Shown in pieces: positions 36,387-43,351 of a stretch of 64,000 nt of DNA (the first letter of the stretch is position 1; each line of letters starts with the position of its first letter). The DNA is from Longitalea luteola. Its GTDB lineage: Bacteria > Bacteroidota > Bacteroidia > Chitinophagales > Chitinophagaceae. Under the pieces are notes generated by a model that ran no database searches, was not told the origin of the DNA, and worked only from the letters and a program-made list of their open reading frames with translations. The stretch lies in the NCBI RefSeq assembly GCF_017356035.1, contig NZ_JAFIQX010000006.1, positions 62,001 to 126,000 on the forward strand, given 5' to 3'. Position numbers and translations under genes: made by a program.

Positions 36387-37200
36387 CCACGTCGCCTTTG
36401 TACGCAATTGTCGTTTGTCACCTTTACACATTGCTGATATTTATTTTTCCGATATATAACAGAATCCGGTAAATGATAATTTCTTAAGAAATAGCTGATA
36501 ATGCAGTTTTCCAAATGCCGCCTGAATCTATCTGTAATGGTTAACCTGTAGACGAAAACTAAAAGGTTATGAAAATATTTTTTTTCAAAATAAACATTCA
36601 AAAAGACCTCCTATCTTTGTTTTGGCAACACTAATCAAGCGACGTGAGCAAGAAATGGTGAGACGAGTAATGTAGCCGATGCACAAACCTTATCTGATGG
36701 ACCGGATTAAACACTTTAAACCACTTCTTCTCTTTTTATCTCATTTATTATTCTTATATGCCCGCGGGCATTTTTGGTGTGCCTTCTCATTTTGCGCTGA
36801 TCTATTAAATCCGTACAACTGGCAGATTTCTAAAAAGCAAGATCTCAATCATCTGTTTGCAGGTTTTAAACGAACGGTATGGGACAACCATCAGCGAACG
36901 TGTATTCAATGCACGGAATACGTGCCGGAATGGTTTCATTCATGACGATGTACAACGTTAGTCAGGTAAATAGATACAGGTCCGACCATATGAACACGCG
37001 ATAAAACGGATAGCAACAACTCCTCAGTAAGTAAATGGATCTGCCGGCATACGGCAGCCACCATACGGTCAATTATTGTTACAGCAACAACCATGTTATT
37101 GCAGCATAGATCAACTTGTGCTGAAACGAGCTCTTTGTATACCGGAGCTGTCCCATTGCAGGTTGTAACACTACATTGTTATTGCAATAAACCTTTTCTT
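36387..37200. other. Gene-poor stretch with one promoter-like box
   Basis: About 810 bases. TATCTTTG at 36612-36619 is a good TAxxTTTG box with a T-rich upstream region. An 88-codon ORF at 36679-36945 follows but has a composition unlike a normal protein (hydrophobic start, then Cys-rich polar end) and I do not call it. The transcript may instead be a leader for the AraC-type gene at 37201 or an RNA. Confidence 0.4.
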
Positions 37201-37542
37201 ATGAAATTGAAAAAAGAGGATATTGAAAGGATCAGGCTCGCAAAGGATTTGTTAACCAGGAACCGGCGTTACCATATTACCATTAGTGACCTAAGTCAGC
37301 AAACACAGCTTAACAGAACCAAATTGCAATATGGCTTCAAGCAATTGTATGGCGTTAGCATCGATGATTACCGTATTCTGCTACGAATGGAAAAAGCAAA
37401 AGAGCTGCTGGAGCAAACCGAAAAAAGTGTAAAGGAAATAGCAGCTCTGGTAGGTTATAAAAGCATGGGCAGTTTCAGCACCATGTTTAAAAAAACATAT
37501 AGTAAATCGCCCACCGAATGGCGGAACGGGCTTCATGGATAA
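37201..37542 (+). CDS. AraC-type helix-turn-helix protein
   Basis: 113 residues from ATG 37201 (MKLKKEDIERIRL); the open frame extends 36 codons upstream but those residues look non-coding. Two HTH motifs of the AraC/XylS fold are visible: HITISDLSQQTQLNRTKLQYGFKQL and VKEIAALVGYKSMGSFSTMFKKTYSKSPTEWR (landmarks, residues about 25-50 and 77-107). There is no sensor domain, so it is a stand-alone DNA-binding module. Such short AraC proteins often sit beside outer-membrane uptake genes; here a decayed sigma/TonB-receptor remnant lies 0.8 kb downstream. Confidence 0.8.
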   Translation: MKLKKEDIERIRLAKDLLTRNRRYHITISDLSQQTQLNRTKLQYGFKQLYGVSIDDYRILLRMEKAKELLEQTEKSVKEIAALVGYKSMGSFSTMFKKTYSKSPTEWRNGLHG

Positions 37543-38215
37543 AGAGGAATTGACGACAGGGAAAACAATTTGCCAAAGTGAACGAACTTTGAAAGGATGC
37601 TTTTTATTTCTAACAGTATAGGTCATGTGTTTTTGTGAGTAAAACAAAACAGATCGTGCAAACAGAATAAATAGAACTTCGTATATTGCATACAGATATT
37701 TGAAAGGACGGTTTTCAATACATACAGAGTCAGATAGCAGTAGCTGCGGTACAAACTTTTTCGGGTTACGCTATAAAGCCCTCAAAGCTTTTACACACCA
37801 GCTAAACGGGTCATAAGTGCCGCACTACGCTTCTGACGACAGGTGTTTGGTTCGTACTCTTCTATTATAAAACAGGGTCATGGTTGTGGCAGCAACCACT
37901 ACCAGGTTCTTTACCATATTAGGCTATAGAATGATGATCCGGGCAGCCGGTGGCGTTCATGAATGTGGTGCAACAATATTTTTGCAGGAGGGTCAGGTAA
38001 TCACACCCATTCATCTTACGCAGCGATGAAGAACGAGTCGCTCCCGTTCTTTTTACCATGACCAGGAATATTATAACCCCGGCATGACCGGCTCCCGGAT
38101 TTATTGATCATAAAGTTTTTACTATTTGGCCTTTCTTGATCTATTATAGAAGGTTTTTAACAGTGGCTTGCTTGTACTGCCTTTTCTGTCCAGTAAGGGC
38201 ACTATAGGTAAGCAT
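37543..38215. other. Gene-free gap after the AraC-type gene
   Basis: No credible ORF. A weak hairpin AAGAACG/CGTTCTT with T tail at 38029-38054 may be a terminator. The stretch is probably the remains of deleted accessory genes, judging from the pseudogene that follows; that is inference. Confidence 0.4.
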
Positions 38216-38314
38216 TTTGAGATTTCCTGATTTCGGGATTTCGAGATTCAAAGGCAACGCATGGGAGGAAATCGAAAGATCTCAAAATCTCTAAATCACG
38301 AAATCAGAAATCAT
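38216..38314. repeat. Inverted array of GATTTCG/GAAATCG units
   Basis: Left units TTTTGAGATTTCCTGATTTC (38215-38235) and GGGATTTCGAGATTC; right units GAAATCGAAAGATCTCAAAA and TCACGAAATCAGAAATC (38270-38312). Centre about 20 bases. Same family as 39665, 43158 and 50807. Confidence 0.7.
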
Positions 38315-38328
38315 TAATCTGGTCAGCT

Positions 38329-38693
38329 ATGGACCTCCGGGTACTGACTGACGAAATACTGCTGCAGCTACTAAAAGCCGATAATGAAAAGGCTTTTAAA
38401 GAACGGTATACCCCTATTGGAAATCCATCTTCGAAGCCGCTTACTACCGACTCAACAACCGCGAAGTCGCCAAAGAACTGGTACAAAATATTTTCCTCCG
38501 AATTCCCATTGACGCAAATAACCTGTTTGATATTTACCCTGATAAACTGAAATGCTTCCAGGTAGGCTATGGTGACAAAACAAACACTTTTTACAGCAAT
38601 ACCTCTGATGGGCATTTTGTGTACAGCCGGAACGCGACCCGGTTCGGCATGAATGGAGGCTATTACTTTATCAGTCTCCCGGCATGTTTCTAA
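38329..38693 (+). pseudogene. ECF sigma factor N-terminus joined to TonB-dependent receptor C-terminus
   Basis: ATG at 38329 begins MDLRVLTDEILLQLLKADNE, the usual start of Bacteroidota ECF sigma factors. After about 28 codons the frame shifts (between roughly 38404 and 38415); in the next frame the region-2 sequence continues as YWKSIFEAAYYRLNNREVAK and ELVQNIFLRI. Near 38505 it passes without a break into DANNLFDIYPDKL, then SDGHFVYSRNATRFGMNGGYYF and a stop at 38691, which reads like the last strands of a TonB-dependent receptor. This is best explained by a deletion that removed most of the sigma gene, any FecR-type anti-sigma gene and most of a receptor gene, plus one frameshift. Not functional as it stands. 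Confidence 0.75.
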
Positions 38694-38778
38694 TCCAGGG
38701 TCACATGAGAAAAATGACAAAGGCCTGTCTGCCCGGTAACTATGGGCGGATGGGCTTTGTCTTTAGGCGTCCGGGTTG

Positions 38779-38797
38779 GAAGTGTGCGGCACACCTT
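38779..38797. repeat. Half copy of the 33 bp palindrome
   Basis: GAAGTGTGCGGCACACCTT resembles the right half of the element at 3518-3550. Upstream, GACAAAGGCC ... GGGCTTTGTC (about 38717-38762) forms a long hairpin. Confidence 0.5.
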
Positions 38798-38831
38798 TTT
38801 TTGATTATCTTGCTTTTCTTAACATTTGTGT

Positions 38832-39659
38832 ATGATCATAGTCATTCAATGTAAAGATCAGGTTGGCTTGGTTGCCGGCATTACCGGGGTGCTGGCTAAA
38901 GAACAATTGAATATTGTTTCGTTGCGGGAGCATGTAGACAAGGTAGAAAACCGTTTTTTTATCAGGATCCATCTGGAAAAGGAAGCCGATTCGCAAGCGC
39001 TGGAATCAAAACTGCAGCAGGTGCTGCCATCCGATGCAGTGATAAAAGTAAATCCCCTGCCCGAGAAAAAAGTGGTGGTGCTGGTGACGAAAGAATACCA
39101 TTGCCTGGCTGATATCCTTATACGCCACCATTTCAAAACGCTGGGCGCCCGGGTTCAATGTGTCATTGGCAATCACGATGTTTTACAGAATATCTGTCAA
39201 CGGTTCGATATTCCTTTTTATCTCGTATCGCATGAGCAAATAGAAAAGACCGCTTTTGAAGGACAGGTGGCACAGCTGATCGACAAGTATTCACCCGATT
39301 ACATAGTGCTGGCTAAATTCATGCGCATCTTATCACCGGAATTTGTAGCGCGGTATACGGGTCGCATCATCAATATACACCATTCATTTCTGCCGGCCTT
39401 TGTAGGCGCCAACCCATACCGGCAGGCTTTTGAACGCGGCGTGAAATTAATTGGCGCCACCGCCCATTTTGTTACCAATGAGCTCGACGAAGGGCCTATT
39501 ATTGCCCAACAGATCATTCCTGTTACGCACTCGCATACGGCAGGGGATATGATGAAAGCCGGCAAGGAAATAGAAACCGCAGTGCTGGCCAAGGCGCTGC
39601 ATCTGGTGTTTGAAGACCGCGTGTTTGTTTATAAGAATAAGACGGTGGTTTTTGAATAA
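38832..39659 (+). CDS. purU: Formyltetrahydrofolate deformylase
   Basis: 275 residues from ATG 38832. N-terminal ACT domain (about 1-70) with IQCKDQVGLVAGITGVLA, then the formyltransferase-like catalytic domain with VLVTKEYHCLADIL, IGNHD, INIHHSFLPAFVGANPY and LDEGPIIAQQ. The conserved N/H/D catalytic set (N in INIHH, H in HHS, D in LDEGP) is present. It hydrolyses 10-formyl-THF to THF and formate, balancing one-carbon pools and supplying formate for PurT. Single gene between repeats. Confidence 0.92.
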   Translation: MIIVIQCKDQVGLVAGITGVLAKEQLNIVSLREHVDKVENRFFIRIHLEKEADSQALESKLQQVLPSDAVIKVNPLPEKKVVVLVTKEYHCLADILIRHHFKTLGARVQCVIGNHDVLQNICQRFDIPFYLVSHEQIEKTAFEGQVAQLIDKYSPDYIVLAKFMRILSPEFVARYTGRIINIHHSFLPAFVGANPYRQAFERGVKLIGATAHFVTNELDEGPIIAQQIIPVTHSHTAGDMMKAGKEIETAVLAKALHLVFEDRVFVYKNKTVVFE

Positions 39660-39664
39660 TACCG

Positions 39665-39778
39665 GAAGCATTTTGAGATCTCTGATTTCGGGAATTTGAG
39701 ATCTGTTATTAGCGTAAACGCAAAGACTCAAAACCTGCCTACCCGCAGGCAGGTCTCGCAATCTCAAAATCAGAAATG
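39665..39778. repeat. Inverted GATTTCG array with embedded 20 bp palindrome
   Basis: TTTTGAGATCTCTGATTTCG (39671-39690) is mirrored by TCGCAATCTCAAAATCAGAA (39755-39774). CCTGCCTACCCGCAGGCAGG at 39734-39753 is a near-perfect copy of the 20 bp palindrome. Confidence 0.7.
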
Positions 39779-39782
39779 ATCT

Positions 39783-40436
39783 TCAATCCTGTTTTATCAA
39801 TTGTTTATCAAAACCCATAGCCACCAGCTCTTCGCAGGCCCCCCAGACGTCATCTGGTATTTCCTGGTAAATCTGGAATCCTTTCTCAGGATACAGCTTG
39901 ATGCGTTGCAGATCGCCCACCATCATGTTGATCAGTTTCTCAACGGAGATGTCATTGGTGGGATATTCTTCAAAACTGAGCAGCGGAGAGGTGACGATAA
40001 GTTTTTTATGGGGCCAGTGCTTTTTAAAGGTGGCATAACTGCGGCGCTCCATATAAGGCTTCTGCACCACGATGAAACTATCCGGGTTCAGGTTCTTCTC
40101 CTGTAAAAGCTGCTGGGTGAACAATATATTCTCACCTGTATTGGTGCTTTTATTCTCAATAAAAATTGCTTCCCGCGGAACACCTTTCTCAAGTGCAATG
40201 GTAGCGAACAGGTCAGCCTCTGTGCCTGTCCACAGGTCTTTGGTCAGTTTACCCAGGCCCCCGGAGAAGATGATGATAGGTGCGTATCCCTGCAAATAAA
40301 GATCAGCGCCCCGATCGGCGGTACGGGTATCGAGGCTGCCAAGCACCAGAATACAATCAGCTTTTTCCAGCGTATGGTGCAGCTGATGATAGTTCCATAA
40401 TATTTTTGCGAGTGCTAATGCTTTCTGGTGTATCAT
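39783..40436 (-). CDS. YdcF/DUF218-family protein
   Basis: 217 residues from ATG 40436 (MIHQKALAL). Shows the DUF218 pattern: DCILVLGSLDTRTADRGADLYLQG, IIIFSGGLGK, ENKSTNTGENILFTQQLL and VVQKPYMERRSYATFKKHW. Related proteins (ElyC, SanA, YdcF) act in envelope polysaccharide control or bind SAM; the catalytic role is unsettled. Unlike ElyC/SanA it lacks a membrane anchor, so it is more like cytosolic YdcF. Upstream lies a repeat-rich gap, then the LysE-type gene in the same direction. Confidence 0.8.
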   Translation of the reverse strand: MIHQKALALAKILWNYHQLHHTLEKADCILVLGSLDTRTADRGADLYLQGYAPIIIFSGGLGKLTKDLWTGTEADLFATIALEKGVPREAIFIENKSTNTGENILFTQQLLQEKNLNPDSFIVVQKPYMERRSYATFKKHWPHKKLIVTSPLLSFEEYPTNDISVEKLINMMVGDLQRIKLYPEKGFQIYQEIPDDVWGACEELVAMGFDKQLIKQD

Positions 40437-40480
40437 TTTTGTACGGTCATTATAGGTCAAAGTATACAGTATTCAGTTAC

Positions 40481-40571
40481 AACTTTTAATTTTTAAGTTT
40501 TAGACTACTGAGTACTGCTTTTGATCTTCTAAATTAAATAACTTAGAACTTAAAACTTAGAACTTTAAACT
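40481..40571. repeat. Array of ACTTAGA/ACTTAAA units, partly inverted
   Basis: TTTAATTTTTAAGTTTTAG at 40484-40502 faces units ACTTAGA, ACTTAAA, ACTTAGA at 40541-40565. Lies between the LysE-type gene and the YdcF-type gene. Confidence 0.65.
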
Positions 40572-41205
40572 ATTTAGCTTTATCAAAAGCCATTTTAGCT
40601 GCTAAGCCGGTAAGCACACCAGCCATAAACCATTTCTGAATGCGGATCCATTTGGGATTGGCAGAAAACCACCGGGCCGCCCTGGCCGCCAACAGTACAA
40701 TGATGAAATTAACTGTAAAACTTACCATGATCTGCACAACACCCAGCAATAGGCTTTGGGTGAACACAGAACCATTAACGGGCTTTATAAACTGGGGAAA
40801 AAAGGATAAATAAAAGACAGCTACTTTAGGATTGAGCACATTGGTAAAAAAGCCCATCCTGAAAAGTTTACCGGGAGGATCGGCTTTCAGATCGGCGCGC
40901 GGCTCAAAAACATTTTTACTACCCGGTTTTATCGCCTGCCATGCCAGGTATAACAGGTATACAACACCGGCTGTTTTCAAAATAGTATATGCATAAGGTA
41001 TAGTCAACAACACAGCTGTTAAACTGCATGATACCATAATGATGTGAAAGAGGAAACCGCAGATAACGCCAGCCAGGGAGATAAGTCCTGCCCTGCGCCC
41101 CTGGGTGATGGAGCGGGAGATCAGGTAGATCATATTCGGGCCCGGACTGACTACCAGTCCGAAGGCAGCCAGTGCAAACAGCAGGAGATCGCTTATAGGT
41201 ATCAT
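40570..41205 (-). CDS. LysE/RhtB-family amino-acid exporter
   Basis: 211 residues, about six hydrophobic helices. The family signature near the N-terminus, FGLVVSPGPNMIYLISRSITQGRRAG, is clear (PGPN at about residues 22-25), as are FRMGFFTNVLNPKVAVFYLSFFPQF and the C-terminal helix pair. LysE/RhtB proteins export amino acids or derivatives such as lysine, homoserine or threonine. Substrate not readable. No regulator adjacent. Confidence 0.88.
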   Translation of the reverse strand: MIPISDLLLFALAAFGLVVSPGPNMIYLISRSITQGRRAGLISLAGVICGFLFHIIMVSCSLTAVLLTIPYAYTILKTAGVVYLLYLAWQAIKPGSKNVFEPRADLKADPPGKLFRMGFFTNVLNPKVAVFYLSFFPQFIKPVNGSVFTQSLLLGVVQIMVSFTVNFIIVLLAARAARWFSANPKWIRIQKWFMAGVLTGLAAKMAFDKAK

Positions 41206-41372
41206 TGGCGGGAAGTTAAATGTTTATACGGTGATATTAAAAATTCCGTTAACCGCCCTGCAAAAATACCAATGAAAGAGATCACCATTAGCCCAATTCT
41301 ATAGAACGGAGATAGTCCGCTTGTAAAGCAAATATTATCTGCTATGCCAACCGGTTACCTCGTACAATCCCA

Positions 41373-42311
41373 TTAAACGGGAATTCCGTACTTCTTTGCC
41401 TGTGTTCTGATAAACAGATCCGCTTCATTGCTGCCATCGGTACAAACCAGGTCCATCTTTTTTCCAAACTTTTGCACCAGTGAGGGATTGTTGACCAGTT
41501 CTACCGGTTTGATCGTTCCTCTTGGTCCGGCATTATGGTATGCCTTGATCGTTGCCAGGCAGGAGGAATCGCTGAATAAAGATATTTCTTTGGGATCGGT
41601 AATGAATGAACCTCCAATGCCGCCGTGAGAGGTATAGAAGAAACGTTCCTCAGCATGATCAACGCCAATATACCTGAGTGAAGTATTGCCAAAGAAAGTA
41701 CGCGATTTTACGTCTGGATGGCGCCGGGCATGGGCGACAAACTTTACATTTTCTACCTGCATGCCATCCAGGCATCCCTGGCGATCTACAGAATCATACA
41801 AGCCCATAAAATAAACCCGCACCAATGGACTTAACATCCTCGCCAGCGCAGTAACGGCCAAACCACCACGACTATGCCCGATCAATACAACCCGCACATC
41901 GTCGGTCGTCAGCGGCTGGCTGGCCAGCATGTCGGCAGTGACTGTTACCGGCTTCCGGGCTGTTACGTGATAACCGCGGCTTTCCATGATCTGCTGGGTA
42001 GTACGTTCGCGGTTCTGCATGCAGCTGTTCACATCGAACATTTCAAGGGGCTTAACAGAACGCGTATGCACTTCGGGGAAAAGAAAACTGATCCGTTGAT
42101 AAATGAAATTCAATGCCTCCTGTAGTATCACTTCACTATCGCTGCCGGTAACTACTCTGGAAGGACCATGGAACCACTTGCGGTCTATTCCCATGGCGCC
42201 GTAATGAACATCGTGGATAAATTTATAGGTGCTGCTATTGCTTCCATCTTTATGCATCCAGTCACGGGAGCCCGTGCCGTCTATACCTACTACAATGTAT
42301 TTGTAATTCAT
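41373..42311 (-). CDS. Compact DUF2235/Tle1-like alpha/beta hydrolase
   Basis: 312 residues, no signal peptide. Seen: VVGIDGTGSRDW at 7-18 (DUF2235 proteins open with a comparable FDGTxN), the nucleophile elbow IGHSRGG at 144-150 (Ser147), YFMGLYDSVDR at 167-177 (Asp173, matching the DTV segment of DUF2235), and DHAEERFFYTSHGGIGGSF at 218-236 (His229, matching the HSDVGGG segment). So a Ser147-Asp173-His229 triad is plausible. DUF2235 includes Tle1 type VI lipase effectors. It diverges from tssE across a 363-base gap, so it may be an effector of the neighbouring secretion system; that is inference. It is shorter than most Tle1 proteins, and no immunity gene was recognised. Confidence 0.65.
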   Translation of the reverse strand: MNYKYIVVGIDGTGSRDWMHKDGSNSSTYKFIHDVHYGAMGIDRKWFHGPSRVVTGSDSEVILQEALNFIYQRISFLFPEVHTRSVKPLEMFDVNSCMQNRERTTQQIMESRGYHVTARKPVTVTADMLASQPLTTDDVRVVLIGHSRGGLAVTALARMLSPLVRVYFMGLYDSVDRQGCLDGMQVENVKFVAHARRHPDVKSRTFFGNTSLRYIGVDHAEERFFYTSHGGIGGSFITDPKEISLFSDSSCLATIKAYHNAGPRGTIKPVELVNNPSLVQKFGKKMDLVCTDGSNEADLFIRTQAKKYGIPV

Positions 42312-42674
42312 GAGAAAGGTTTTGATTATGGTATCTGGGTATTCCCAGACTTTATTACATAAACGTAACAGAAAGTTCTTCAGATTTTCTGCCCAGCAGT
42401 GTTATTGTCCTGAGCAGAGCCGAAGTATACCGTAAGCGCAGCCGAAGGGCCCATGCTTGTCAACAAATTTTACACCAATTTCGAATTTTTATTTTAATTT
42501 AAAACATCCGTTTATTCAAACGGCACGTAAATTGGTACTAAAAAGATACACATTGAATCTTTTTTTTGTATTAATTTCGTTTTGCTGCTGAGAGCATGAT
42601 CAAGACATTCCCCTTTTGACACGCTTCACTGGTTCCGTTGACTCGTCTTACCCGATACATTAACATTTTAGATC
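42312..42674. promoter_or_regulatory. Divergent intergenic region upstream of the T6SS locus
   Basis: 363 bases that must contain the tssE promoter and the DUF2235-like gene promoter. Two copies of a CTGAGC-GAGCCGAAG element are at 42404-42451. An AT-rich stretch with a run of eight T ending in TTTTTTTTG (42561-42569) precedes TTAATTTCG; it is a candidate promoter but does not match TAxxTTTG exactly. Confidence 0.4.
42404..42451. repeat. CTGAGCAGAGCCGAAG-type dispersed repeat
   Basis: TCCTGAGCAGAGCCGAAG followed by AAGCGCAGCCGAAGGG. Related short copies: 1439-1458 (CTCCTGAGCGAAAGTCGCAG) and 26731-26745. Similar CTGAGCGNAGNCGAAG strings recur in many bacterial intergenic regions. Confidence 0.55.
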
Positions 42675-43109
42675 ATGCGGCTTAAGTATTATACATTACC
42701 ATTGGATCCCGAATTACTGATGCAAAAGAAAGAGCATCCCGGTTGTAACCTCAAACAATCGGTTGGCCATAACCTGCACCTGATCATAACCACCGCCTTT
42801 GGTGAAATGCAAAGCGATGAGGATTTTGGCAACTCCATCTGGGATCATGATTTTGATAATCTTACTGCCCGCACCCGGCAACAGGAATGGATGAAAGAAT
42901 CGCTGTTACTGGCCGTTCACAAACATGAAAAAAGACTGGACGGGATCAAAGTAGATGTATTGGTAAAACAGGAAGAGATAAACGCCTTTTCTGCTGAACG
43001 ACGGGTAAAAAAACGACTTGACATTCATATAACCGGCCGACTCACGGCTACCAGCGAAGACATTACTTTCCGCGACAGCTTTTTTGTGAGCCCATTATCA
43101 TATAGTTAG
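42675..43109 (+). CDS. tssE: T6SS baseplate protein TssE (GPW/gp25-like)
   Basis: 144 residues. The gp25-like core has SVGHNLHLIITTAFGEMQSD and DEDFGNSIWDHDFDN, the segment matching the conserved FG..IW of gp25/TssE, followed by a helical region and a beta hairpin. TssE belongs to the baseplate wedge and starts sheath assembly. It is the first gene of the locus and is separated from tssF by a 242-base gap holding an inverted-repeat element. Slightly shorter than proteobacterial TssE, as in Bacteroidota systems. Confidence 0.85.
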   Translation: MRLKYYTLPLDPELLMQKKEHPGCNLKQSVGHNLHLIITTAFGEMQSDEDFGNSIWDHDFDNLTARTRQQEWMKESLLLAVHKHEKRLDGIKVDVLVKQEEINAFSAERRVKKRLDIHITGRLTATSEDITFRDSFFVSPLSYS

Positions 43110-43157
43110 TATACAGCCTTTGTAAGTAGCGTGGTTATAAACTATAATCCGTAACAT

Positions 43158-43298
43158 TTTAAGACTTTCGGGATTTGACGACCTGCCTGCCGGCAGGCAG
43201 GTTTTGAGATTTCCGGATTTTCAGTTTTCAGTTTCAGTTGAAATTGACCGTCTGACAAATCGCAAGATCTAAAGATCTCAAAATCGAAAAATTGGAAT
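43158..43298. repeat. Inverted GATTTCG-type element with a perfect 20 bp palindrome
   Basis: CTTTCGGGATTTGACG and TTTTGAGATTTCCGGATTTT units on the left, GATCTAAAGATCTCAAAATC on the right (43266-43285). CCTGCCTGCCGGCAGGCAGG at 43182-43201 is exactly palindromic. Lies between tssE and tssF. Confidence 0.75.
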
Positions 43299-43351
43299 TT
43301 CAGCCATCTGCGATCAGGCATGAAGCCAAAAAATAAAGGATAAAATCATAC

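Noticed and set aside
36679-36945. 88-codon plus-strand ORF with a hydrophobic start after a good promoter box
   Set aside because: Residue composition is unlike a real protein and no family pattern is seen; it may just be read-through of an AT-rich leader.
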